This document shows positions 9,618 to 18,529 of a DNA stretch of 64,000 nt, one piece after another. Made by a program: the position numbers and the translations under genes. The notes under the pieces were generated by a model that was not told the DNA's origin, did no database searches, and saw nothing but the letters and a program-made list of their open reading frames with translations. Positions within the stretch are counted from its first letter, which is position 1. Every line of letters starts with the position of its first letter. This stretch comes from Clostridium sp. MD294 (GTDB taxonomy: Bacteria > Bacillota > Clostridia > Lachnospirales > Anaerotignaceae), in the NCBI RefSeq assembly GCF_000364165.2, contig NZ_CP097810.1, positions 2,048,130 through 2,112,129 of the forward strand, given 5' to 3'.

Positions 9618-9872
9618 TTGAAAGAATATTTTACACCAGAGCAAATAAAAAAAGAACTAAATAAAATATATATTGAAGAAGATGATTTAGTATTAGAAGG
9701 AGAATATATAGAAGGAGAGGGAACTCATTATATTATAACAGGAATTGCTATCATTGAAAATGAACGTTATCATAATTTTGAAATAGAATTTAATTTAGTA
9801 GAATTTCCAAAAGAAGAAACAATTCCTTTTATTATGGGTATAGAATGGGAATGGTATGACTATTTATGCTAA
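9618..9872 (+). CDS. Small acidic protein of unknown function
   Basis: An 84-residue very acidic protein (rich in Glu, with EEDDLVLEGEYIEGEG near the N-terminus), likely all-beta after a short N-terminal helix. I do not recognise a family. It starts with TTG at 9618, nine bases after a perfect AAAGGAGG. An ATG closer to that site (9613) opens a two-codon frame, ATG CTT TGA, that overlaps the TTG. It sits 27 bases before the carbonic anhydrase gene on the same strand and is probably co-transcribed with it. Confidence 0.6.
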   Translation: MKEYFTPEQIKKELNKIYIEEDDLVLEGEYIEGEGTHYIITGIAIIENERYHNFEIEFNLVEFPKEETIPFIMGIEWEWYDYLC

Positions 9873-9899
9873 AATTCTTTCTAAATAAGGGGGTAGCAA

Positions 9900-10454
9900 A
9901 TGATGAATGATGGTTTGAAAAAGATGTTGGAATATAATAGAATTTTTGTAGAACATGAAATGTATAAAAAATATGAAACAACAAAATATCCTGACAGGAA
10001 AATTGCTATATTGGCTTGCATGGACACTAGAATGACGGAACTTTTGCCTGCTGCTCTTGGCTTAAAAAATGGAGATGTTAAACTCATTAAAAATGCTGGA
10101 GGTCAAATAATGCACCCTTATGGAAGTGCTATGTTTAGTTTAATTGTAGCAGTATACGAATTAGATGTTGATACTATTATAGTAATAGGACATGATGATT
10201 GTGGAGGTCAACTTTTAGATGGTAAAAAAGTAATACAAAAAATGATACAGCATGGTATTTCTGTAGAAAATATAAAATATATTGATGAAACTCATAAAAA
10301 TGTAGAACAATGGTTAACTGGATTTCATAGTGTGGAAAAATCTGTACATTCTACATTAGAAATTATTAAAAATCATCCTCTTATTCATAAAGAGGTGGAA
10401 GTTTATGGATTTATTATGAGTCCTAAAACAGGAGAATTACGTTCTATTAAATAA
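9900..10454 (+). CDS. Beta-class carbonic anhydrase
   Basis: Interconverts CO2 and bicarbonate. The zinc ligands C40, H98 and C101 are present (LACMDTRM and GHDDCGG), as is the D42/R44 dyad. At 184 residues it belongs to the short clade of beta enzymes common in Gram-positive bacteria. Bicarbonate supply would serve acetyl-CoA carboxylase and pyruvate carboxylase, both encoded further along, though no shared operon is seen. An intrinsic terminator follows. Confidence 0.9.
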   Translation: MMNDGLKKMLEYNRIFVEHEMYKKYETTKYPDRKIAILACMDTRMTELLPAALGLKNGDVKLIKNAGGQIMHPYGSAMFSLIVAVYELDVDTIIVIGHDDCGGQLLDGKKVIQKMIQHGISVENIKYIDETHKNVEQWLTGFHSVEKSVHSTLEIIKNHPLIHKEVEVYGFIMSPKTGELRSIK

Positions 10455-10464
10455 TTTATTTTAG

Positions 10465-10498
10465 AAAAGAGTCAATTATTAATATTGATTCTTTTTTT
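10465..10498 (+). terminator. Intrinsic terminator after carbonic anhydrase
   Basis: AAAAGAGTCAAT (10465-10476) pairs with ATTGATTCTTTT (10484-10495) over 12 bp with one G-T wobble and a 7-nt loop, running into a T tract. Confidence 0.8.
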
Positions 10499-10519
10499 AC
10501 ATATTTTTGTAAAAAGTAG

Positions 10520-10548
10520 TTTATGTTTTATTGAAAAAGCAATATAAT
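10520..10548 (+). promoter_or_regulatory. Probable sigma-A promoter of the three-gene cluster
   Basis: TTTATG (10520-10525), a 17-bp spacer and a perfect TATAAT (10543-10548) lie directly before the giant gene. Transcription would begin near 10555, downstream of the TTG at 10531, which argues against that codon as the translation start. Confidence 0.5.
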
Positions 10549-10593
10549 AATGATAATTATATTATTAAAAAAATAATAGAAATGGGTGTGTTT

Positions 10594-13500
10594 ATGCAAA
10601 AAAAATCAATACAAGACTTATATTATAATTTAATTGATTGTTTAACTGACCGTCGTTTTTTACGCAAAATGCGTACTACAAAAAAGTCTATGCTACTTTT
10701 ATTAAAACAAGATGACTGGAAGTCTAATATTAAATTTGTAATACAACAAGAAGAAATTACTTGTAAAAATGTTCTTAGTGTTTGTTTAAAGACAATGGAA
10801 CTTTTTTGTGAACAAGAGCAGCAACAAAATTGGCTTGATTATATTTATCAATATATTAGGAAAGGGCTTTTTCAAGAGAGTGTAAAAATTACAATTACTC
10901 CTTATTATGAAAAAGCAATTTTCTTTTATTTAGAAATTTTGCGTGTTTTTCTCAATTATGAACAAAATACTCAACCTTTTGAAAGAATAAGGGATTTTCA
11001 ATTTGCAACAGAAGAAGAAATTGCAGAAAGTCACTATGCAGAAGAATATAAAAGATTTCGTAAATGTATAAAAAACCAATATTTCTATGAATTGATGCGT
11101 ATTGGAAAAGAAATTATGCCTTTTGATTCTCTTGCACACATTGCAGGTGTACATTACATTGCTATGCATACTGCAAGACAAATTGTAAAAACAAATGTAC
11201 CTATTGATTTAGGGTTAATTTCAGGTGCAGCAGCAGGACACGATATTGGAAAATATGGTTGTAAAGATGAAGAAGTAAAGAGAATTCCTTATTTACATTA
11301 CTATTATACCGATTTATGGTGTAAAAGAAATCTTTTACCATCTATTGGTCATATTGCAGCAAATCATTCCACATGGGATTTAGAATTAGAGGATTTACCA
11401 ATAGAATCTTTAATTTTAATTTATTCGGATTTTAGAGTAAAAACAAAATGTTGGGAAAATGGAAAAGAAGTAATGGGATTTTTTAGTTTAGAAGATTCAT
11501 TTCAAGTTATATTAGATAAATTAGATAATGTTGATGCTGCAAAAGAAAGTAGGTACCGTCATGTATATGCTAAATTAAAAGATTTTGAAAATTATATGAT
11601 TAGTCTTGGGGTAAATGTGGATTTTAAAACAGACCAATTATCAATTAAAATAAAAAAAGATAAGGCTATATTAAATATGAATGAAACAGTAGAAGCTTTA
11701 AAGTATATGGCAATCGAACATAATATTTCTCTTATGCATAGAGTAAGCCATGAAGTTTCTTTTGGTAATATTTTAGAAGCAGCTAGAAGTGCAAAAAATT
11801 GGAAAAATAGTCGTGCTTATCTAAATATATTTGAGGAATATTTTACATATATGACACAAAAACAGAAAACAATGACATTAAATTTTTTATATGAATTATT
11901 AATGCACAGAGAAGGAGATATTCGTAGACAAGCTGCTGATTTGATGGGAAATATTATTGTTAATTATGATGAAGACTATAGAAAAGAATTACCTAAAAAT
12001 GTTAAAATTTCTTTAGGAGAACATACAAGTCAAGAATTATTAACACAATATTTAAAGTTAATTATAGAACCTGACCATAAAATAACAGATAAACATAAAA
12101 GATGGATTGGATATACTTTAAAAATATTACTTGAATCTGTATTAAATAGATGTTCTGAAAAAAAAGAAAAGATATATTTGAGTTGTTTATTAAAATTTTA
12201 TGAAAATACAAAAAGAGAAGAAGCAACACTATTTATTATGATAGATGCTCTTTTGTCATTACCTTTGGTGTTGATAAAAGAGGAAGAACTTGATATAATA
12301 CTTCATTTTCTAGAGGAAGCTATTAAAACACCATCTATAGAAATTTGGACATCAACATTACATTTTATAAAATATATGACCAAAAATATAACGCCAAGTA
12401 ATAAATGGAAATTATGTTTACAGGAAATTATAAAAAAAGTTCCTTCTAAAAATTATTTTACATTACAATTTTTAATTTATGGAGTAGCTAAAAATTGGGA
12501 TTTAAAAGAGTGCCTTCATTATTGTGATTTAAAAACAATATATGAAGAAAACTCTATTGTATCTGAAATATTTTTAGAAAATACAAAAGTAGCAACACCA
12601 TGGATAATTAAATCTGTAAATATAGAATGGCTTTTAGATAGAGTAAACTTAGATAGAGAAATGCCTATTTTACAAATTGCAACACATTTTTCTAATTTAG
12701 TAAAAGTGAGTGAAAGAGTAGCAGTACGTCATAACGCCGGTAGTGCTTTAGTAAGTATTGCACCTCTTTTAACATTAGCACAAAGAAATGAAATTGTTAT
12801 AGAGTTAACAAAAGGCCTCGAAATTGGAGAATATGAATTTTCAAAATATATCCCTCAATATTTAGGGGAGTTTGCACTTTATCTTCATCCTGATGAATTA
12901 GATGAATTTGTAAATGATTTAAAACGTCTTTTAATTAGCACAAATGCTCGTGTTGTTTGTCTTACATTGGATACGTTAGGTATTGTATTACAACATTATG
13001 GTGTATATAAACAACGTTTTCAAGAAACTAGCTTAAAATATAAAGAACGTAAGAAAATCATGTTAGGTATGATTTTAGGTGGTTTAGCAAATTATAATGA
13101 AACAGTGAGTCAAGAGGCTGTTTTAGTAATTGGCCAATATTTATTTGGTAGTAAGTTACTTTCATTGCAAGAGAAAAAAGATATTTTTAAAATGATGGCT
13201 AAAAAGATTACAACATTAATCGAAAATAAAGAAACATCTGAGTTATCTTTTTTCTATAATGCAGCTTCTTTAAATTATATTTATCGTTTTATTGGAGATT
13301 ATTTATTTTCTTATAAGAATTTTGACTTTGAAGAACCAAATAAAGTTGCATTTTTTCCAGGAACGTTTGACCCTTTTTCATTAGGCCATAAAGGAATTGC
13401 AAAAGAAATAAGAGATATGGGATTTATTGTATATTTAGCATTAGATGAATTTTCTTGGTCTAAAAAGACACAACCCCATATGATACGACGTGAAATTGTG

Positions 13501-15453
13501 ACTATGTCTGTAGCAAATGAAGAGAATATCTATTTATTTCCAGATGATATTCCAGTAAATATTGCAAATCCTAGTGATTTAAAACAATTAAAAGAGTTAT
13601 TTCCAGAAAAAGAAGTATATATGGTAGCAGGTAGTGATGTAGTAGAAAATGCGTCTTCTTATAAAGTACCTTCTGTAGAACATTCTATACAAACTTTTAA
13701 TCATATTTTATTTTTAAGAGAAAGTCAAACACACCAAAAAGAAGGTGAAGATGGTAAATTAGATAGTAAAATTTTAGGGAATATTTTAAAATTAAAATTG
13801 CCTGTACACTTAGAAGATATTAGTTCTACTAGAATTAGAGAAAATATAGATGATAATAGAGATATTTCTACTTTGATTGACCCAGTGGCACAAAATTATA
13901 TTTATGAAAATAGTTTATATTTAAGAGAACCTCAATATAAACAAATTCTTCGTGCAAAAACAATACAGATTGAATTATTTGAACATTTAACATATTCTTT
14001 AAAAAATGAATTACTTGAGTTTTCTTATAAACATGAAAATCAAGAAGGAATTCGTTTTGCTATGGATAGACCAGATGTACTTTTTGCTGTTATTCGTGAT
14101 GGAAAAATGGAAGGAGAAATCGTAGGTGTATCTATATTTTGTTCTTTAACTACATTAAAATTATATCAAGAATTTAAAAGCATGGAAGTTGCAAACCATA
14201 TTAGAGAAAACACTTCTGGTCGTATTTTACTCATAACAGGATTATATGTTTCTAAAAATACAAAAATTAGAAATGTAGAACAACTTTTATTGACAGAAAC
14301 ATTAGCAAGTGCATTAGCCAAAGATTATACATATTGCGTATTTAGTCCAGAAATTGGGTTTATAAATAAAAAGATACATATTGTTTTAGAACAGCAAGGA
14401 TTTTATTTATTAAATGAAGCATTACCAGAACGACCTATATTTGTAGTAGATATGAAAAATCCTATTGCATTCATACAAAATATGGAAACTGTAATAAAAG
14501 AGCCTTTTAACAGAAATGAGAGAGTACTTGATATATTAGATGAAACACATAGTAAATTACAAAAAGCTATGACGCAACTTTATCCAGGAAATTTAGTTTT
14601 GTCATTTCATTCTAGTATTATGCACCACAGATTAGTAGAATTAATTACAAAAGCAAATGGTGTACCAAGTGAACCTTTACCTATTAGAAAACTAGGTACT
14701 GCAATGTGTGTACCTTTTGGTAAAATTTTAAGAGGAATGGTAATTCCTAATACTGTGACAAAAGTTCTTCATACAGAAAAAACTTATCATTCTGAATTGA
14801 AAAGCTTTAAAATTACAGAATACCCTAATTATTCACCATTAAAAAATCAAGCAAAAACAATTAAATCATTTTGTAGACCAGTCATATTAGTAGATGATTT
14901 ATTACATAAAGGGTATCGTATTAAAGAATTAGACCCACTATTGAAAACAGAAAATATAGAAATTGAACGTATTATTGTTGGAGTTCTTTCTGGTAGAGGA
15001 AAAGATCTCATGGATATTCAAAATAGAAAAGTAGAAAGTTTATATTTTATACCTTCTTTACGTGCTTGGTTTGTAGAGTCTACTATTTATCCTTTTATTG
15101 GAGGAGATAGTGTAGAAAGAAAAGAAAAATTAAAAGCAAATTTATTAAATTCTATTAATTTAATATTACCTTATGTTATGCCAGGATTTTTAAAAGATAC
15201 TACTAAAGAAGCAATATATCACTTATCTATGACTGCATTAGAAAATGCTAAAAATATTATGATGGTATTGGAAGAAGAATATCAAAAAGAATATGAAAGA
15301 AATTTAACATTAAATCGATTAAATGAAGTAATTATTCACCCTAGTTGTCCAGATAAAGGTGGTTGTTTAAGTTATGACTATCATTTAGCACCATCTATTT
15401 ATATTGCAAACGATATTGAAAAATTGGTTCGTTTAAGTGGCTTAATAAAGTAA
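10594..15453 (+). CDS. Giant multidomain protein: HD hydrolase, helical repeats, NadD-like nucleotidyltransferase, PRTase-like domain
   Basis: A soluble protein of 1619 residues. In order: an HD-type domain (about 165-280; HIAGVHYIAMH, then AGHDIGKYG with H-D near 216, then HIAANHSTWD); a long alpha-helical, HEAT-like region (about 360-900); a NadD/CoaD-fold nucleotidyltransferase (about 915-1110; VAFFPGTFDPFSLGHKG and ISSTRIREN); a possible GNAT-like region (about 1130-1290); and a phosphoribosyltransferase-like segment with a PRPP-loop-like VILVDDLLHKGYR near 1430. The C-terminus has PSCPDKGGC. No natural substrate is known to me. ATG 10594 follows GGGTG. TTG 10531 would precede the predicted transcript start. 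Two close genes encode redox-type proteins, suggesting synthesis or turnover of a nucleotide-linked compound (inference). Confidence 0.75.
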   Translation: MQKKSIQDLYYNLIDCLTDRRFLRKMRTTKKSMLLLLKQDDWKSNIKFVIQQEEITCKNVLSVCLKTMELFCEQEQQQNWLDYIYQYIRKGLFQESVKITITPYYEKAIFFYLEILRVFLNYEQNTQPFERIRDFQFATEEEIAESHYAEEYKRFRKCIKNQYFYELMRIGKEIMPFDSLAHIAGVHYIAMHTARQIVKTNVPIDLGLISGAAAGHDIGKYGCKDEEVKRIPYLHYYYTDLWCKRNLLPSIGHIAANHSTWDLELEDLPIESLILIYSDFRVKTKCWENGKEVMGFFSLEDSFQVILDKLDNVDAAKESRYRHVYAKLKDFENYMISLGVNVDFKTDQLSIKIKKDKAILNMNETVEALKYMAIEHNISLMHRVSHEVSFGNILEAARSAKNWKNSRAYLNIFEEYFTYMTQKQKTMTLNFLYELLMHREGDIRRQAADLMGNIIVNYDEDYRKELPKNVKISLGEHTSQELLTQYLKLIIEPDHKITDKHKRWIGYTLKILLESVLNRCSEKKEKIYLSCLLKFYENTKREEATLFIMIDALLSLPLVLIKEEELDIILHFLEEAIKTPSIEIWTSTLHFIKYMTKNITPSNKWKLCLQEIIKKVPSKNYFTLQFLIYGVAKNWDLKECLHYCDLKTIYEENSIVSEIFLENTKVATPWIIKSVNIEWLLDRVNLDREMPILQIATHFSNLVKVSERVAVRHNAGSALVSIAPLLTLAQRNEIVIELTKGLEIGEYEFSKYIPQYLGEFALYLHPDELDEFVNDLKRLLISTNARVVCLTLDTLGIVLQHYGVYKQRFQETSLKYKERKKIMLGMILGGLANYNETVSQEAVLVIGQYLFGSKLLSLQEKKDIFKMMAKKITTLIENKETSELSFFYNAASLNYIYRFIGDYLFSYKNFDFEEPNKVAFFPGTFDPFSLGHKGIAKEIRDMGFIVYLALDEFSWSKKTQPHMIRREIVTMSVANEENIYLFPDDIPVNIANPSDLKQLKELFPEKEVYMVAGSDVVENASSYKVPSVEHSIQTFNHILFLRESQTHQKEGEDGKLDSKILGNILKLKLPVHLEDISSTRIRENIDDNRDISTLIDPVAQNYIYENSLYLREPQYKQILRAKTIQIELFEHLTYSLKNELLEFSYKHENQEGIRFAMDRPDVLFAVIRDGKMEGEIVGVSIFCSLTTLKLYQEFKSMEVANHIRENTSGRILLITGLYVSKNTKIRNVEQLLLTETLASALAKDYTYCVFSPEIGFINKKIHIVLEQQGFYLLNEALPERPIFVVDMKNPIAFIQNMETVIKEPFNRNERVLDILDETHSKLQKAMTQLYPGNLVLSFHSSIMHHRLVELITKANGVPSEPLPIRKLGTAMCVPFGKILRGMVIPNTVTKVLHTEKTYHSELKSFKITEYPNYSPLKNQAKTIKSFCRPVILVDDLLHKGYRIKELDPLLKTENIEIERIIVGVLSGRGKDLMDIQNRKVESLYFIPSLRAWFVESTIYPFIGGDSVERKEKLKANLLNSINLILPYVMPGFLKDTTKEAIYHLSMTALENAKNIMMVLEEEYQKEYERNLTLNRLNEVIIHPSCPDKGGCLSYDYHLAPSIYIANDIEKLVRLSGLIK

Positions 15454-15475
15454 TACAAAAAGTGAGGTGTAATAA

Positions 15476-16663
15476 ATGGAATGGTTAGAAAGAGAAAATA
15501 GTATTATTGTTGGAGTTAAAAAAGACATTCAAAAGTCAAAGGGCCGTTTTTTAGCAACATATCCAGAAATGTTATTGACACAAGAAAGTATAAAATGGCT
15601 TAGCACAAACCACATGAATAACGAATATGATAAGTTACCTAAAAGAATAAAAGAAGCTTTCATTCAAAAAGAAAATATTACTTGTGTTAATATAGGCTAT
15701 AAAAGTTTAGAGCAATGGAATAAAGAGGAAAATGAATTGTCGTTTATAAAAAAGAAAAAAATTCATATATTAGCATTAGGTGATGTAGGTAGTACAGTAC
15801 TAATAGGATTAAAACTTCTCGGAAAAGATTGTATTGATAAAATTGGCATTTGTGATATGAATGAAGCAGTATGTAAAAGATGGGAATATGAAATGAACCA
15901 AACGACTTTTCCTTGGGAATATAATGCTTTTCCAGAAATAGAGATTATAGATCAACAACATTTATTTGATTGTGATGTATTTGTATTTTGTGCTTCAAAA
16001 GGAATTCCTCCTATTGGTTCTGATATAAAAGATGTACGTATGGCACAGTTTGAAGCTAATAAAATGATTGTATGTAATTTTGCAAAAAAAGCAAGAGAAA
16101 AAAATTTTTCTGGATTATTCGCTGTGGTATCTGACCCAGTAGATCCTTTATGTAAAGCTGCATTTTTATCAAGTAATCAAAATGAAAAAGGACAATTTGA
16201 TGGAAAAGGACTTTTACCAGAACAAATACAAGGCTATGGACTTGGTGTTATGAATGCAAGGGCAGCTTATTTTGCAAAAAAAGAAAAACGTTTTCAGATT
16301 TTTTTGGAAGAAGGTAGAGCATTTGGCCCTCATGGTCAAGATTTAGTTATTGCAAATAGTATTGAAAATTATGATGATGTACTTTCAAAAGAATTAACAA
16401 CTCTTGCTGTTGAAGCAAATATTAGAACAAGAGAATTAGGATTTAAACCTTATATTGCACCAGCATTTTCTTCTGCTGCAATTTCTATTATATTAACAAT
16501 ACAAGGAAAATGGCATTACAGTTCTAATTTTTTAGGTGGTGTTTATATGGGTTGTAAAAATAGAACAACAAAATTAGGTTTAGAAATAGAAAGTTTACCT
16601 TTAACAGAACAATTATACTGTCGTATTGAAAAAGCATTTCAAAATTTGGAGAATATAATATGA
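15476..16663 (+). CDS. Lactate/malate dehydrogenase-like NAD(P)-binding protein
   Basis: A 395-residue protein with a roughly 90-residue N-terminal extension followed by a Rossmann core resembling the LDH/MDH superfamily. Visible features are the dinucleotide loop LALGDVGSTV, an acidic residue ending beta-2 (GICDMNEA), the DVFVFCASKGIPP strand that in LDH/MDH reads DVVVITAG, the VVSDPVDPL strand (compare SNPVD), and FGPHGQDLV with H286 at the place of the catalytic His (GEHGDS). Substrate-specifying Arg residues cannot be assigned, and it is diverged enough that lactate or malate need not be the substrate. It lies 22 bp after the giant gene with a GAGGTG site and overlaps the next gene by four bases. 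Confidence 0.65.
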   Translation: MEWLERENSIIVGVKKDIQKSKGRFLATYPEMLLTQESIKWLSTNHMNNEYDKLPKRIKEAFIQKENITCVNIGYKSLEQWNKEENELSFIKKKKIHILALGDVGSTVLIGLKLLGKDCIDKIGICDMNEAVCKRWEYEMNQTTFPWEYNAFPEIEIIDQQHLFDCDVFVFCASKGIPPIGSDIKDVRMAQFEANKMIVCNFAKKAREKNFSGLFAVVSDPVDPLCKAAFLSSNQNEKGQFDGKGLLPEQIQGYGLGVMNARAAYFAKKEKRFQIFLEEGRAFGPHGQDLVIANSIENYDDVLSKELTTLAVEANIRTRELGFKPYIAPAFSSAAISIILTIQGKWHYSSNFLGGVYMGCKNRTTKLGLEIESLPLTEQLYCRIEKAFQNLENII

Positions 16664-17730
16664 AAGATGAATTAATTTTAGTACAGCCTCATTGTGAGGA
16701 TAAACAAAAAACAAAAAGATTAGAACAAGTTTTAGAAAAGGCACTAACGAATATTTCTTATAGAAAAATTACAAAAGAAGAGGATTTTCAAGATTTACAA
16801 AATAAGAAAATTATTTTTGCTATTTCTCAAGGAATTTCTGGTATTAACTTGGAATACTTTCGATTTTTGAAAAAAATAAGAATGGATGCTAATTTCTTAG
16901 AAAACTCTATAGCTGGTATTATTGTAGATGGAGAAAGTGAATTATTTACAAAATCTATTGCAAGAGAATTTGTATTTACTGCAAATCAAGCTGGTTGTAC
17001 ATTTCCAGGAAAACCTCTTGTTGAAGCTACAGCTTCATTACAAAATTTTAATATACAAGCTAAAATATTGGAAACAAATTATATCGGAGCATATGAAAAA
17101 TCTGTACGAGTGTTAATAGAACAAGTATTATCTTTTAAACCTACTAAAAAGAAACAACCTAAAATATTAGTACTTCATGCAAGTAATTTTAAAACTTCTA
17201 ACACTTCTCAACTTTGGAATATGACAAAGCAACATTTAACTAGTTGTGAAATAAAAGAAATTTCATTAAGAAATGGAAGTATTCAAGATTGTTCTGGTTG
17301 TCCCTATACTATGTGTATGCATTTTAGTGCTAAATCTAATTGTTATTATGGTGGAGTAATTGTTGATGAAGTTTATCCAGCAATATTAGAATGTGATGCA
17401 CTTGTATTACTTTGTCCTAATTACAATGATGCAGTTAGTGCAAATTTATGTGCTTTTATTAACCGTTTAACTGCTTTGTTTCGAAAAACAAGGTTTTATG
17501 AAAAGTATATTTTTGGTATTATTGTATCTGGTTATAGTGGAGGGGATTTAGTAGCAGAACAATTAATTAGTGCTTTGAACATGAATAAAACATTTATACT
17601 TCCTTCTCGTTTTGCTTTATTAGAAACGGCGAATGATCCAAACAGTATACAAAAAATAGATGGAATAAGTAAAAAAGCAGAAAATTTTGCAAATCACATT
17701 TTAGAAATAATTCAAATAAAAAATAGTTGA
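16660..17730 (+). CDS. Flavodoxin-fold (NADPH-dependent FMN reductase-like) Cys-rich protein
   Basis: A 356-residue protein. Residues 1-150 form a domain I do not recognise. Residues 165-340 look like the NADPH-dependent FMN reductase/iron-sulfur flavoprotein fold: ILVLHASNFKTSNTSQLW (phosphate-binding loop position), then a Cys cluster DCSGCPYTMCMH with a further NCYYGG, then CDALVLLCPNYNDAVSANLCAFINRL. The CxxCxxxxC pattern followed by a fourth Cys fits the compact cluster motif of iron-sulfur flavoproteins, so an Fe-S site is plausible. The ATGA overlap with the dehydrogenase-like gene implies translational coupling. An electron-transfer role for the cluster is inferred. Confidence 0.65.
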   Translation: MKDELILVQPHCEDKQKTKRLEQVLEKALTNISYRKITKEEDFQDLQNKKIIFAISQGISGINLEYFRFLKKIRMDANFLENSIAGIIVDGESELFTKSIAREFVFTANQAGCTFPGKPLVEATASLQNFNIQAKILETNYIGAYEKSVRVLIEQVLSFKPTKKKQPKILVLHASNFKTSNTSQLWNMTKQHLTSCEIKEISLRNGSIQDCSGCPYTMCMHFSAKSNCYYGGVIVDEVYPAILECDALVLLCPNYNDAVSANLCAFINRLTALFRKTRFYEKYIFGIIVSGYSGGDLVAEQLISALNMNKTFILPSRFALLETANDPNSIQKIDGISKKAENFANHILEIIQIKNS

Positions 17731-17741
17731 TTTATGAAATA

Positions 17742-17778
17742 ATAGCTCCTTTATTGAAGGAAATCAGTAAGGAGCTAT
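17742..17778 (+). promoter_or_regulatory. Hairpin that pairs an AAGGAG site, between the flavodoxin gene and cobI
   Basis: ATAGCTCCTT (17742-17751) pairs perfectly with AAGGAGCTAT (17769-17778) across a 17-nt loop, with no T tract after it. The right arm contains AAGGAG, five bases before the ATG at 17783. It may be a weak terminator, a processing hairpin or a translational control element. No known riboswitch motif was recognised. Confidence 0.35.
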
Positions 17779-17815
17779 CATAATGTCAATGGAATGCAAA
17801 GGAGAGAAATATACT

Positions 17816-18508
17816 ATGGGAACATTATATGGTGTTGGTATTGGAGCAGGTGACCCTAAACTTTTAACATATCAAGCAGTAGAATGTATTAAAAAATGTA
17901 ATATCATTGCAATACCCAATAGTGGAACAGGTAATTTTGTTGCTTATGATATTGTGGTGCAAGCAATACCAGAATTAGTACAAAAAGAAATTATTAAAAT
18001 ATTTATGCCTATGACAAAAGATAAAGTATTATTAGAAAAGTATCATAAAGAAGGAAGTAAAATTATTTTACAATATTTACAAAATAACGATGTAGCATTT
18101 TTAACATTAGGTGACCCTTCTATTTATGCAACTTATATGTATATTCATAAAAAAGTAAAAGAAAATGGAAAACAAGTTAAAATGATTTCTGGTATTCCTT
18201 CTTTTTGTGCAGTTTCTTCTACATTAGGTATTAGTTTAACGGAAAGCGATGAAATGCTTCATATTATTCCTGCTTCATATGGTATAGAATATGCTTTATC
18301 ATTATCTGGAACAAAAGTGCTAATGAAAGTAGGAAAGTCATTTCAAAATATAAAGCAGTTTCTCTTACATAATGAACATAAATTTGATTGTTATATGGTT
18401 GAAAATTGTGGTATGAAAACAGAAAAAAAATATTTTTCTTTGAAAGAGTTTCCAGATAATACAGGATATTTTACTACCATTATTATAAAAGATAAAAAAG
18501 TAAATTAA
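17816..18508 (+). CDS. cobI: Precorrin-2/cobalt-factor II C20-methyltransferase
   Basis: SAM-dependent methyltransferase of cobalamin synthesis that adds the C20 methyl group to the corrinoid ring (CobI/CbiL family, 230 residues). It shows the tetrapyrrole methylase signature LYGVGIGAGDPKLLT at the N-terminus, the FLTLGDPSIYATYMYI block (residues about 97-112) and MISGIPSFCAVSS. ATG 17816 was preferred because the family begins right there and AAAGGAGAG is nine bases upstream. ATG 17783, with its own AAGGAG inside a hairpin, would add 11 residues. Apart from cbiK at 59 kb no other corrin genes are in the window. CbiK suggests the anaerobic route, so cbiL may be the better symbol. Confidence 0.82.
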   Translation: MGTLYGVGIGAGDPKLLTYQAVECIKKCNIIAIPNSGTGNFVAYDIVVQAIPELVQKEIIKIFMPMTKDKVLLEKYHKEGSKIILQYLQNNDVAFLTLGDPSIYATYMYIHKKVKENGKQVKMISGIPSFCAVSSTLGISLTESDEMLHIIPASYGIEYALSLSGTKVLMKVGKSFQNIKQFLLHNEHKFDCYMVENCGMKTEKKYFSLKEFPDNTGYFTTIIIKDKKVN

Positions 18509-18529
18509 TAAATAAAGAAGGATTGAATT

